In this document: in pieces, positions 16,400 through 26,698 of the stretch
Numbering within the stretch: the first letter of the stretch is position 1
Layout: the number at the start of each line of letters is the position of its first letter
Origin: Aurantiacibacter poecillastricola
Lineage (GTDB): Bacteria; Pseudomonadota; Alphaproteobacteria; Sphingomonadales; Sphingomonadaceae
Assembly: GCF_030730945.1 (NCBI RefSeq)
Contig: NZ_JAVAMS010000005.1
Coordinates: 21,001-85,000 of the forward strand
Direction: 5' to 3'
DNA length: 64,000 bases
Notes under the pieces: model-generated
The model's input: the letters and a program-made list of their open reading frames with translations, nothing else
Databases searched by the model: none
What the model was told of the DNA's origin: nothing
Translations under genes and position numbers: made by a program

Positions 16400-17493
16400 T
16401 GCGCTTCTTGTTCACCCTGATCGCGGCGCTCACCATGCTGATCGCCCTCCCCGCCCATGCCGAGCGCATTCGCGATCTCGGCACGTTTGACGGCGTGCGG
16501 CCCAACCAGCTTACCGGCTATGGTATCGTGGTGGGCCTCGACGGGACGGGCGACGACAATTTCGAATATGTGACGCAGGCCATGCGCGGCGTTTCCGGGC
16601 GGCTGGGCCTGACCTTGCCGCCGGGAGTCTCCCCCGGCCTGAAGAACGCCGCCGCCGTTATCCTGACGGCCGAGCTGCCTGCCTTCGCCAAGCCCGGGCA
16701 AACAATCGATGTCACCGTTTCCACAATCGGTCGCGCGGATTCCCTGCGCGGCGGATCGCTGGTTCTGGCACCGCTCTACGGTGCGGACGGACAGGTCTAT
16801 GCGATGGCGCAGGGCAACCTTGCCGTGGGTGGCCTTGGCGTGTCGGGCCGCGATGGCAGCCAGGTGACGGTCAACGTGCCCACCGTGGGCCGCATCGCCG
16901 ATGGCGCGACGGTGGAGCAGGCCGTTGCCACAGGCTTCGACAGCCAGGGCGAGCTGCGCTTCAACATGCACAATGCCGATTTCCAGACCGCTTCCCGCAT
17001 GCGCGATGCCATCAATCGCCGCTTCCCCGGCGCCGCACGCGTAGTGGACGGAGTGACCCTTTCCATCGTCATGCCGCTGGGCGCCGATGCTCGCGCGGAA
17101 ATGATCGCCGCCGTCGAGATGATCGACGTGACACCCGCTGAAACGCCCGCCCGCGTGATCGTGAACGCGCGCACCGGAACGGTGGTGATCAACTCCGCCG
17201 TGCGCCTGTCACCCGCCGCGATCAGTCATGGGCGGCTGGTGGTGCGGATCGAGGAAGATCCGCGCATCGTCCAGCCTGAACCCTTTGCCAATGGCGTGAC
17301 TGCCGTGGAGCAGGCGACCGACATCTCCGTAGGAATGGAGGAGACGCGGCTTGCCATGCTCGATGGCGGGGCGAACCTGTCCGAAGTGGTCGATGCCCTG
17401 AACATGCTGGGCGTAGGCGCGGCGGACCTTGTGGTGATCCTCGAAGCGCTGAAGCAGGCAGGTGCGCTGCAGGCCGAAATGGTGATCCTGTGA
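16399..17493 (+). CDS. flgI: Flagellar P-ring protein FlgI
   Basis: Periplasmic ring around the rod. 364 residues with a Sec signal (cleavage after ALPAHA, residue 21) and strong family motifs: RIRDLGTFDGVRPNQLTGYG, VVGLDGTGDD and the C-terminal VVDALNMLGVGAADLVVIL. Export depends on the Sec system and folding on FlgA (10416-10931). The stop overlaps the flgJ GTG start as GTGA. Confidence 0.97.
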   Translation: MRFLFTLIAALTMLIALPAHAERIRDLGTFDGVRPNQLTGYGIVVGLDGTGDDNFEYVTQAMRGVSGRLGLTLPPGVSPGLKNAAAVILTAELPAFAKPGQTIDVTVSTIGRADSLRGGSLVLAPLYGADGQVYAMAQGNLAVGGLGVSGRDGSQVTVNVPTVGRIADGATVEQAVATGFDSQGELRFNMHNADFQTASRMRDAINRRFPGAARVVDGVTLSIVMPLGADARAEMIAAVEMIDVTPAETPARVIVNARTGTVVINSAVRLSPAAISHGRLVVRIEEDPRIVQPEPFANGVTAVEQATDISVGMEETRLAMLDGGANLSEVVDALNMLGVGAADLVVILEALKQAGALQAEMVIL

Positions 17494-17792
17494 CGAGCAT
17501 CCTGTCCACTTCGCCCATGCAGGCAGGGTCGCTTGCGGCTCCGACCGCACCGCGCGAGGACCTGCGCAAGGCGGCGGAAGCCTTCGAGGCGATCTTCCTG
17601 CGGCAGTTGCTCGCCTCGGCGCGCGCCTCCGACTTCGGCGGCGAAGACTTGTTCGGCGGCCCCGGCCTCGAACAGTTCGAAGCCATGCGCGACGAGCACT
17701 TCGCCGAGATCGCCTCGCAGCAAAGCACATTCGGCCTCGCCGATGCGATCGAGCGGCAATTGTCCGCCTTCGTCCAGCAGGGAAGCGAATAG
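17490..17792 (+). CDS. flgJ: FlgJ rod-binding domain protein (no muramidase domain)
   Basis: 100 residues, equal to the N-terminal rod-binding half of enteric FlgJ: LRKAAEAFEAIFLRQLLASA and EQFEAMRDEHFAEIAS. The C-terminal glucosaminidase domain is absent, as in many alphaproteobacteria. The GTG start overlaps flgI. Its missing enzymatic half is probably replaced by the separate transglycosylase at 8799-9647. Confidence 0.93.
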   Translation: MTSILSTSPMQAGSLAAPTAPREDLRKAAEAFEAIFLRQLLASARASDFGGEDLFGGPGLEQFEAMRDEHFAEIASQQSTFGLADAIERQLSAFVQQGSE

Positions 17793-17795
17793 CCC

Positions 17796-19124
17796 ATGTC
17801 CTCCGGCCTCCTCAATATCGGCAAGAGCGGCGCGATGGCCGCCCGCCGGGCGCTGGACTTGACGGCGCAGAACATCGCCAATGCGGCCAATCCCGATTAC
17901 GCGCGGCGCACTCTTTCCCTGGCCGAGGTTGCCTCGCAAAGCGGTATCGGGGTGGAAACCGGATCCTCGCTTTCGGGTGTAAGGGTGGACCGCGTGCTGC
18001 GATCGGATTCGCTGTTCCTGCAGAACGAGGCGCGCCGCACCGCGGGCGACCTTGCCCGCGCCGATGCCGAACTGTCAGGCCTGACCCACGCCGAAACCGC
18101 GATCGAGCAGGCGGGCATCTACACCGCCATCGTGGATTTCGAGGCCAGCCTTTCGCGCCTCGCTTCCGATCCGCTGGGCGGCGCGTTGCGAGCGGCCGTG
18201 CTGGAAGACGGGCGGCGGCTCGCCGAAACCTTCCACGTCGCCAGCAATGCGCTGGACGTCGCGACCAGCGATGCGCAGGTCAAGACAGAAGCGGGTGTGG
18301 AACGGGTCAACCTGCTTGCCGCCGAGCTTACGCGCACGAACATCGGCATTGCCCGCGCCCGGCCCGGCACAAGCGGCATGGCCGCACTCTACGACCAGCG
18401 CGATGCTCTGCTGCGCGATATCACGGAACTGACCGGCGGCAGGGCCGAACTCGACGTGCTGGGCCGCGCAAGCGTTGCCGTTGGCGGGGAGACGCTGGTT
18501 ACAGGCATCGAGACGAACACGCTTGCCGCCAGCACCAATGCCGATGGCAGTCTGGCGTTCACCGTCGGCGGGAATGCCGTCACGCTGTCTTCGGGCGACC
18601 TGCTGGGCGGATCGCAGGCCCTGGAGTCCATTGCCAGCCTGCGCACGCGGCTGGACGATCTCGCCCTGCAGGTACGCGATACACTCAACACCGCGCAGGC
18701 GAGCGGCGCCGCGCCCGATGGCTCCGCCGGACAACCGTTTTTCTCCGGCACAGGCGCTGCCGACATCGCACTCTCGCTTACCAGCGGCAGCCAGATCGCC
18801 ACCGCCCCCGCCGGATCGCCCGCAGGCAGCCGCGACATCGGCAACCTCCAGGCGCTGCGCGACGCGCTGGCGAGTGGCGGCCCGGCGCAAAGCACGGACA
18901 CGCTGCTGTTCGACCTTTCCAGCGCCATCGATGCGCGGTCCGTCACCCGCGACGCCCTGCGAACCATTGCCGACACGGCGCAGGTGGCGCTCTCCAGCGA
19001 GACCGGCGTCGACCTCGACAACGAGGCGGCGAACCTGCTCCGCTACCAGCAGGCGTTCCAGGCCAATGGCCGCGTGATCCAGGCCGCAGCAGACATCTTC
19101 GACACCATCCTCGGGATCGGCTGA
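17796..19124 (+). CDS. flgK: Hook-filament junction protein FlgK (HAP1)
   Basis: First junction protein between hook and filament, 442 residues. The N-terminal axial motif ARRALDLTAQNIANAANPDY lies at residues 9-29 and the C-terminal SSETGVDLDNEAANLLRYQQ plus FQANGRVIQAAADIFDTILG helix closes it. Likely exported with the FlgN chaperone (9730-10050). ATG of flgL overlaps its TGA (TGATG at 19122-19126). Confidence 0.95.
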   Translation: MSSGLLNIGKSGAMAARRALDLTAQNIANAANPDYARRTLSLAEVASQSGIGVETGSSLSGVRVDRVLRSDSLFLQNEARRTAGDLARADAELSGLTHAETAIEQAGIYTAIVDFEASLSRLASDPLGGALRAAVLEDGRRLAETFHVASNALDVATSDAQVKTEAGVERVNLLAAELTRTNIGIARARPGTSGMAALYDQRDALLRDITELTGGRAELDVLGRASVAVGGETLVTGIETNTLAASTNADGSLAFTVGGNAVTLSSGDLLGGSQALESIASLRTRLDDLALQVRDTLNTAQASGAAPDGSAGQPFFSGTGAADIALSLTSGSQIATAPAGSPAGSRDIGNLQALRDALASGGPAQSTDTLLFDLSSAIDARSVTRDALRTIADTAQVALSSETGVDLDNEAANLLRYQQAFQANGRVIQAAADIFDTILGIG

Positions 19125-20041
19125 TGAGTCTCGTCACCAACTCCACCCTGGCCTTCCACGCCCGCTCCCGCCTGCAGATGGGCGGCCTGCGGGAACGGGC
19201 GGAGGCATTGCAGGGTCAGCTCTCCAGCGGGAAGCGGCTTGCGCGTTCGTCCGACGATCCTGTCGCCGCCTCGCGCCTGCGTACCCTGCAGCGCGCCGAG
19301 CGACTGGGCGGGATCGATTCTGCCAATGCCGCGCGCGCCAGCCAGGACCTTACAGCAACAGGCGACGCGCTGGAGAGCATCGCGGGGGACCTGATCCGTG
19401 CGCGGGAACTTGCCGTTTTCGCCGCCAGCGACACGCTGAGCGATAATCAGCGTGAAGCCATCGCCACCGAGATCGATTCCCTGCGCCTGCGTATCTTCGA
19501 TACCGCCAATGCCACCGGCAGCAGCGGAAACGCTCTTTTCGGCGGCGAAGGCAGCGGCGCGGCTTACGAAATTACAGCGGGCGGAGCGATCGCCTACATC
19601 GGCACCGCCAGCGCGGGCAGCCTCGATCTCGGTCAGGGGCAAAGCGTCGAGCGCGGTTTCACCGGGCCGGAAGTCTTCACCTATCCCTCCGCCGGAGGGC
19701 CCGGCGACATCTTCAACGAACTTGCCACCCTCGCAGCCGCTATACGCGGAGGTGCGGCCGACCCCGCGGCTGCCGCACGCGACGCGATGGGCGGGCTGGA
19801 CGATGCGCTCGACACCGTGACCCGGGCGCAGACCATCACCGGATCGCGCGTGGCGTGGCTCGACGTGGTGCAGGATAGGGAGGTGGACCAGTCCTTCACC
19901 CGTACCCAGCAGATGGCGGATACGGGCGGCGTCGAATTCGCCTCCACCATTGCCGAACTGCAGCAACTTCTCACCGTGCTGGAAGCGAGCCAGGCGGGCT
20001 TCGCGCGCCTCTCGAACCTCAGCCTGTTCGACAAGATCTGA
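19124..20041 (+). CDS. flgL: Hook-filament junction protein FlgL (HAP3)
   Basis: Second junction protein, homologous to flagellin at both ends. 305 residues: N-terminal LRERAEALQGQLSSGKRLAR with SSDDPVAASRL, and a C-terminal helix FASTIAELQQLLTVLEASQA. Positioned directly after flgK with overlapping start. No odd features. Confidence 0.94.
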   Translation: MSLVTNSTLAFHARSRLQMGGLRERAEALQGQLSSGKRLARSSDDPVAASRLRTLQRAERLGGIDSANAARASQDLTATGDALESIAGDLIRARELAVFAASDTLSDNQREAIATEIDSLRLRIFDTANATGSSGNALFGGEGSGAAYEITAGGAIAYIGTASAGSLDLGQGQSVERGFTGPEVFTYPSAGGPGDIFNELATLAAAIRGGAADPAAAARDAMGGLDDALDTVTRAQTITGSRVAWLDVVQDREVDQSFTRTQQMADTGGVEFASTIAELQQLLTVLEASQAGFARLSNLSLFDKI

Positions 20042-20053
20042 CAAGGACAAGCC

Positions 20054-20917
20054 ATGTTTCCAGCTATCGGGATCGTCATCCTGCTCCTCATGGTGTTCGG
20101 AGGCTTCGTGATCGCCGGCGGCTCGCTGGGCCCGGTGCTGGCGGCCCTGCCGCTGGAGATGATGATCATCGGCGGTGCGGCCATCGGGGCGACCGTGATC
20201 GGCAATTCCATGCACGAGCTGAAGCTGCTCGGCTCCGGCCTGGGCAAGGTGTTCAAGGGGCCGCGCTACTCTGCGAACGATCACGTGGCGGCCATCGCGC
20301 TCACCTCAAAGCTGATGAAGATCATGAAGACGGAAGGACCCGTCGTGCTGGAATCGCACGTCACAGACCCGCAGAATTCCGCGCTTTTTGCCGAGTATCC
20401 CGCGCTGCTGGCGGACGAGGCGCTGACCGGCCTCATCTGCGACACGCTGACGCTGATCGTGGTTTCCTCCGGCTCGCTCGACACCCATGCGGTGGAAGAC
20501 GTGATGGACAATGCCATCAAGGGCCAGTTGCACGAGATGGACGAACCCGCCCATGCCCTGCAGTCACTGGCCGACGCACTGCCCGCGCTGGGTATCGTCG
20601 CCGCCGTGCTGGGCGTCATCAAGACCATGGGCAGCATCGACGAGCCGCCAAGCGTACTGGGCGGCATGATCGGATCGGCGCTGGTGGGCACGTTCCTCGG
20701 CGTGCTGCTGGCCTATGGCTTCGTCGGCCCCATGGCCGGCCGGCTAAAGCAGGTGAACGCGCATGATGCGCAGATCTTCCATTCGGTGAAGCAGGTCCTG
20801 ATCGCCTCGCTGCACGGTTATCCGCAACCGCTGGTGGTAGAGAGCGCACGCTCCGGCCTGCCGCCCGCGCATCGTCCGGCGTTGACCGACCTGCTCGATA
20901 CGCTGCGGGGCAAATAG
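20054..20917 (+). CDS. motA: Flagellar motor stator protein MotA
   Basis: Proton-channel stator subunit in the inner membrane. 287 residues, full length: four hydrophobic segments (residues ~1-25, ~30-52, ~170-190, ~205-225) and the motifs LADALPALGIVAAVLGVIKT and GTFLGVLLAYGFVGPMAGRL. Charged cytoplasmic loop with KLMKIMKTEGP. Twelve bases after flgL and one base before motB, so it is transcribed with the hook genes. Canonical, unlike the MotA-like protein at 11366. Confidence 0.96.
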   Translation: MFPAIGIVILLLMVFGGFVIAGGSLGPVLAALPLEMMIIGGAAIGATVIGNSMHELKLLGSGLGKVFKGPRYSANDHVAAIALTSKLMKIMKTEGPVVLESHVTDPQNSALFAEYPALLADEALTGLICDTLTLIVVSSGSLDTHAVEDVMDNAIKGQLHEMDEPAHALQSLADALPALGIVAAVLGVIKTMGSIDEPPSVLGGMIGSALVGTFLGVLLAYGFVGPMAGRLKQVNAHDAQIFHSVKQVLIASLHGYPQPLVVESARSGLPPAHRPALTDLLDTLRGK

Positions 20918-20918
20918 G

Positions 20919-21794
20919 ATGGCGAGCGCCGCGCTGAAGCCGGTCGAGGACGAACAGCCGCAAGAACCACCGCCCGCGCCGATCATCGTCAAGAAAGTGA
21001 TCGTGGCAGGCGGCGACGGGCACCACGGCGGCGCGTGGAAAGTGGCCTATGCCGATTTCGTCACCGCGATGATGGCGTTCTTCCTGCTGCTCTGGCTGCT
21101 GGGTGCTACGACCGAGGATCAGCGCAAGGGCCTTGCCGACTACTTTACCCCCACTCTGGTTAAGATGCGCGAACAGTCCGCGGGGTCAGACGGGATGCTG
21201 GGCGGCTCCTCGCTGGTGGATGCCGACAACTATCCCCATGCCGCCGGACAGACCGGCACGCAGTCGATCACGATCCCGCGCGACACAGCGGGCGGCCCGA
21301 CCGAGGGCGGCGCGCCTGCAGCCGAGAGGCGTCGCGCGGCCATTGCCGACAGGATCGAGGATGCCATGTCCCAGCGCGAGCGCCTTGCCCGCCTGGTGCG
21401 ACAGGTGCGCGTGCTGACTGTTCCGGAAGGCATCCGGATCGACCTGGTCGACGATGCCGATTTCTCGATGTTCCACCTCTCCTCCACAGTGTTGACGCCC
21501 GAAGCTCGGCAATTGCTGGAGATCATCAGCGCGGCCATGGCCGAGGAAAGCGGCCAGCTGGTCGTTCGCGGGCATACCGATGCCCTGCCCTGGCGTGACG
21601 GCGTTGCGGCCAACAACTGGTCGCTTTCTGCCGGCCGGGCCGAGGCGACGCGGCAGGAAATGCTGCGCAACGAGCTTTCCGAAGCCCGTTTCGACCGGAT
21701 CGAGGGCGTCGCCGATCGCGAATTGCTGATCCGCGACGATCCCACCGACCCGCGCAATCGTCGCATCTCCATCCTGCTGCTCGACAACCGCTAA
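20919..21794 (+). CDS. motB: Flagellar motor stator protein MotB
   Basis: Peptidoglycan-anchored stator subunit. 291 residues: single N-terminal helix with the channel aspartate D46 in AYADFVTAMMAFFLLLWLLG, a linker, and a C-terminal OmpA-like domain (LVVRGHTDALPWRDGVAANN, then WSLSAGRAEATRQ) that binds the wall. The helix lacks features of sodium-driven PomB as far as visible, so proton coupling is assumed. Last gene of the operon begun at flgB. Confidence 0.96.
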   Translation: MASAALKPVEDEQPQEPPPAPIIVKKVIVAGGDGHHGGAWKVAYADFVTAMMAFFLLLWLLGATTEDQRKGLADYFTPTLVKMREQSAGSDGMLGGSSLVDADNYPHAAGQTGTQSITIPRDTAGGPTEGGAPAAERRRAAIADRIEDAMSQRERLARLVRQVRVLTVPEGIRIDLVDDADFSMFHLSSTVLTPEARQLLEIISAAMAEESGQLVVRGHTDALPWRDGVAANNWSLSAGRAEATRQEMLRNELSEARFDRIEGVADRELLIRDDPTDPRNRRISILLLDNR

Positions 21795-22277
21795 CGCGCC
21801 CTGCCCGGCGAGCGTGCCCGGTCGCGCGTCTGCGCTGCGGGCAGCTCCCCCGACCGTCCTCCAGACATCGCGTATTCCGGCTGCGCACCCCCGGGGCCGT
21901 GCTTCGTGGTGCGGCCTTGGTAATCTGCAGGTGCCTCGTGGGGACCGTTCGCTCCACGGCCTCCCCATGCGGGACCCCCAGCCTGCCTGGTCTCGCCAAG
22001 CCGGTGCAAGCGACTGCTGCCCAATCCCTTGGTACATGATGTGCAGAGCATAATGGATCGCGGTCTACCCGAGCATTCTGGCGAGCGAGGCTATCGGTGG
22101 CGCACGGATCGAGCCGCTACGAAGCATTCCCCGCGGCCCGATGCTTTCAAATCCCGGATGGCGACGTCGTCAAGGGGGAGAAGCTTTGCACGCGATACGA
22201 GCGGGGCTCACCATACCCTTCAGGACCACAGCGCTCCCGTGCCGATCGCTGCCTCTATCTCTGCCGCACGAACGAAA
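21795..22277. other. Non-coding stretch between convergent motB and fliC
   Basis: About 480 bases, unusually long for this compact region, with no start plus ribosome site giving a protein-like reading on either strand. No clear motB terminator was found; a 7-base pairing CTGCCCG/CGGGCAG near 21800-21850 is weak. No repeat, tRNA or promoter consensus was recognised. It may be a 3' region, a small RNA or remnant sequence. Confidence 0.5.
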
Positions 22278-22307
22278 ACGGCCCGGAGCTTCGCAGCTCC
22301 GGGCCGT
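22278..22307 (-). terminator. Rho-independent terminator of fliC
   Basis: A perfect 13-base-pair stem, ACGGCCCGGAGCT pairing with AGCTCCGGGCCGT around a four-base loop. On the minus strand the 3' arm runs into TTTTCG. It lies 27 bases after the flagellin stop. Confidence 0.88.
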
Positions 22308-22334
22308 CCCATGGCGACCGCGGGGGTCGTTCGT

Positions 22335-23168
22335 TTACCGCAGAAGCGAAAGGACGTTCTGCTGGCTCTGGTTGGCCTGTGCCAGCATCGCGGTGGACGC
22401 CTGGCTCAGGATCTGGGCCTTGGCGAGCGCGGTCGTCTCAGCCGAGTAGTCGGTGTCCTCGATCCGCGAGCGCGCATCGGACAGGTTGATGGTGTTGTTG
22501 CTCAGGTTGTTGATCGCCGAGTCGAGCTGGTTCTGCGTAGCACCCAGCTGCGCACGCTTCGAAGAGACAGTCTTGATCGCAGTGTCGAACGTGGTGAGCT
22601 CGCTGCCGTCACCTGCCAGCGCCGCCACATCGACCGCCTTCGCAGCGCCGAGAGTAGCATCGGTCGTCAGGTTGGCGGAAAGATCCAGCGTCACCGTATC
22701 GGCCGCGTTGGCGCCAGCCTGGATCGAGACGGAACCGGCGTTGCCGGCGGTGCCATTGAACAACTTCTGGCCATTGAACTGCGTATTCGCCAGCACGCTG
22801 TCGATCTGCGTGTTGAGTGCGGTCATTTCCGCTTTGATGTTGGTCAAGTCATCTCCCGAATACGTACCGTTCGACGCCTGCACGGTCAGTTCGCGCTGAC
22901 GCTGCAGCATATTGGTAACCTCGTTCAGCGCGCCTTCGGCGGTCTGCGCCATGGCGATGCCGTCATTGGCGTTGCGAATACCCTGGTTCATGCCGCGGAT
23001 CTGCGACGTCATGCTGGTGGCAATGGCGAGGCCGGCGGCATCGTCACGCGCACTGTTGATGCGCTTGCCGGTCGACAGGCGCTCCATCGACTGGCCCTGC
23101 ATCTTTTCGGCCATCGAGGATGCGTTCGAGGCGCGCAGTGCGCTGATATTGGTGTTGATTGCAGCCAT
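22335..23168 (-). CDS. fliC: Flagellin (short form)
   Basis: Filament subunit. 277 residues: N-terminal D0/D1 (MAAINTNISALRASNASSMA, then RLSTGKRINSARDDAAGLAI) and C-terminal D1/D0 (SRIEDTDYSAETTALAKAQI, then LAQANQSQQNVLSLLR). Only about 45 residues separate the conserved halves, so the surface domains D2/D3 are absent. AGGAGA lies just before the ATG at 23168. A sigma-28-like promoter at 23253-23278 and a terminator at 22278-22307 make it a single-gene unit controlled by FliA. Only one flagellin gene is seen here. Confidence 0.97.
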   Translation of the reverse strand: MAAINTNISALRASNASSMAEKMQGQSMERLSTGKRINSARDDAAGLAIATSMTSQIRGMNQGIRNANDGIAMAQTAEGALNEVTNMLQRQRELTVQASNGTYSGDDLTNIKAEMTALNTQIDSVLANTQFNGQKLFNGTAGNAGSVSIQAGANAADTVTLDLSANLTTDATLGAAKAVDVAALAGDGSELTTFDTAIKTVSSKRAQLGATQNQLDSAINNLSNNTINLSDARSRIEDTDYSAETTALAKAQILSQASTAMLAQANQSQQNVLSLLR

Positions 23169-23252
23169 TGGTAATCTCCTGGTCTTCGTGTTTCGCAAAG
23201 TCTGTTCAGCCGCAGCCCGCATCCTTTCGGAATGGCGCGGCTGCCAGCACCA

Positions 23253-23278
23253 AGAGCGGCCCATCGCCCGAAACTTTA
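23253..23278 (-). promoter_or_regulatory. Sigma-28 (FliA) promoter of fliC
   Basis: On the minus strand TAAAGTTT at 23278-23271 is an exact -35 match for sigma-28; ten bases later GCCGCTCT at 23260-23253 matches the GCCG core and T of GCCGATAA. The spacer is 10 rather than the usual 11 bases. The leader to the fliC ATG would be about 75 bases. Confidence 0.72.
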
Positions 23279-23411
23279 AGTCCGCTCTTGCCCATTCGCA
23301 TTCATCACCGGCCACCCGACCTACGTGTTCGCACGGGGGATTAAGTTCAGCGTTCCTTGGACGTTCGGGCCTCATTGCGACCCTCGCGAAACAGTTAACA
23401 GGGGTGTCATC

Positions 23412-24676
<1,265 letters not shown>

Positions 24677-24680
<4 letters not shown>

Positions 24681-25072
24681 GTACGATCGGCCCCGGCAAT
24701 CCTGCAGGCGCGCTGCAGCAGGTGATGGCGATCCGCAGCCAGGTGATGCAGCAGTCCGACGCGCTTCGCACCTTGCGCGAGGCCGGAGGAGCGAGCGATC
24801 CTGCATCCGTATCCGGCGTTGCACCTCCTTCTGGAACCGAAGCAGCGAAAGGCGGCGGCTTTGCCGACACGCTGCGTTCCACGCTGGACCAGGTGAACGA
24901 AGTCCAGGCCCGCTCGGGCGCGATCACCGCGGCCTACGAACGCGGCGAGGTGACCGATGTCGCACAGGTGATGATGGCGCGGCAGGAATCTTCGGTGGCC
25001 TTCGAGGCGACCCTGCAAGTGCGCAACAAACTGCTGAGCGCCTACCAGGAAATCATGCGGATGGGAGTTTGA
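24677..25072 (+). CDS. fliE: Flagellar MS-ring/rod junction protein FliE
   Basis: Links the MS ring to the rod. 131 residues; the conserved C-terminal half ([20 protein letters not shown], then [20 protein letters not shown] and [17 protein letters not shown]) is typical, with a longer Ser/Gly-rich N-terminus than the ~100-residue enteric form. Overlaps the activator gene by four bases. Confidence 0.94.
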
Positions 25073-25075
25073 TGA

Positions 25076-26698
25076 ATGGCTGACGCTGCTCTCCCCCTCG
25101 ATCCCGGCCCTACTGTCGCGATGCCCATCGGCGGAGGCCTTGGCGACCGGGCCAGGGGCATCCTCGCCCAGCCGGCTGTGCGCCGCGCTCTGCCCGCCAT
25201 CGGCGGCGTGGCTGCCCTCGCCGTCGTTGGCGCGCTGTATCTCGCGCTTGCCGAAGGTCCGCAGCGCGTGCTCTACTCCGCGCTTTCCGATGCCGAACGC
25301 GCCAGCGTGGTGCAGACGCTGGATGCAGGCGGCATCACCTACGATATCGATCCTGCCACGGGCATGCTCTCGGTAGCGGAAGAGGATGTCTACCGCGCGC
25401 GCATGCTGGTCGCCTCCGACGGTTCGCTGGCGAGCCCGGACAATACCATCGAGCTGCTCGATTCCATCCCCCTTGGCTCCAGCCGCACGCTGGAAGGGGA
25501 GCGCCTGCGCAATGTGCGCGAGCGCGAACTCGTCCGCACCATCGAAGAGATCAATGGTGTGGAAACGGCCCGCGTCCACCTCGCCTCGCCCGAACGCTCG
25601 GTCTTCGTGCGCGAGAATGTGGCGCCCAGCGCCTCGGTCATGCTGCGGCTCGCCCGTGGCCGAAGCCTGAGCGACGACCAGGTTCAGGCCATTGTCAACC
25701 TTGTGGCAGGCTCCGTCCCCGCGCTTACTCCCGAGGCGGTGCGCGTGGTGGACCAGAGCGGGCGCCTCCTCTCCTCCACCGGCGCGAGCCCGACCGACAC
25801 GCTCGACCTGCAGCGCCAGTTCGAGGAGAAGCTGCAATTGCAGGTCGCCCAGCTGCTTACCCCGATGATCGGCGAGGGCAATTTTTCCAGCCAGGTACAG
25901 GTGCAATTGGACCTGTCGGAGGAAACCCGCGCGCGCGAGACCTATGACGACGACGGCGTCGTTCGCTCCGTCAGCGAAAGCACTTCCACACGGCCCGGCG
26001 AGACGCTGGCGGGCGGTATTCCCGGCGTCACCGCCAACACCCCGCCCGATCCCGCGGAGCTGGAGGAAGGCGCGCCGCAGGGCGGCGAGGCCGCAGGTGC
26101 CACCACACCGCCAACGGGGCAGTCGAGCGCCAGCCGCGTGTTCGAGGTTGGCCGCGAAGTCGCAGTCACTTCCACCGGCCCGGGCACGATCCGCCGCATC
26201 TCGGTCGGTGTGGCGCTGAGCGAAGAGGCGTTACAGGCGATCCAGCCTGCTACGGCGGAGCAGGTGCAGCAGCTGGTCTCGGCCGCCGTGGGGGCAGACC
26301 CGCAGCGCGGCGACCAGGTGACGGTCATTGCCGGCGCCTTCGAGCCTGTCGAGGTGGTCGAAACGCCCTTTTACGAGACCGACTGGTTCGCCCTCGCCCT
26401 GCGCTACGGCACTGCATTGCTGGCGGTCGTCCTTGGCCTGCTTTTCGGCGTGCGTCCGATCATGAAGGCCCTGCGCGGTCCGCAAGAGACGCCCGCCGAA
26501 GACGAAGCCGACGATGCCGAGGTGATCGAAGCCGAGATTCCGCTGACCTCCCAGCCTGCGCCGATCCTGACTGCCGGACCGGACGAATTACGCGAACAGG
26601 TGGAGCTTGCCCGCCGCCTCGCCAATGAGCAGCCCGAACGCGCCGTGGTCGCCCTGCGCCGCATGCTGGCGACACCTGTACCGGAGCGAGTATCGTGA
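25076..26698 (+). CDS. fliF: Flagellar MS-ring protein FliF
   Basis: Inner-membrane ring and platform of the basal body. 540 residues with transmembrane helices near residues 40-60 (ALPAIGGVAALAVVGALYLA) and 440-462 (YGTALLAVVLGLLFGVRPIM), enclosing a large periplasmic part with the conserved LDAGGITYDID, LASPERSVFVREN and ETRARETYDDDG segments. The C-terminus binds FliG. The stop overlaps the fliG GTG start. Confidence 0.96.
   Translation: MADAALPLDPGPTVAMPIGGGLGDRARGILAQPAVRRALPAIGGVAALAVVGALYLALAEGPQRVLYSALSDAERASVVQTLDAGGITYDIDPATGMLSVAEEDVYRARMLVASDGSLASPDNTIELLDSIPLGSSRTLEGERLRNVRERELVRTIEEINGVETARVHLASPERSVFVRENVAPSASVMLRLARGRSLSDDQVQAIVNLVAGSVPALTPEAVRVVDQSGRLLSSTGASPTDTLDLQRQFEEKLQLQVAQLLTPMIGEGNFSSQVQVQLDLSEETRARETYDDDGVVRSVSESTSTRPGETLAGGIPGVTANTPPDPAELEEGAPQGGEAAGATTPPTGQSSASRVFEVGREVAVTSTGPGTIRRISVGVALSEEALQAIQPATAEQVQQLVSAAVGADPQRGDQVTVIAGAFEPVEVVETPFYETDWFALALRYGTALLAVVLGLLFGVRPIMKALRGPQETPAEDEADDAEVIEAEIPLTSQPAPILTAGPDELREQVELARRLANEQPERAVVALRRMLATPVPERVS

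Noticed and set aside
19043..20284. 413-codon minus-strand frame opposite flgL/motA
   Set aside because: Antisense shadow with no motifs; the plus-strand junction proteins and MotA are clear.
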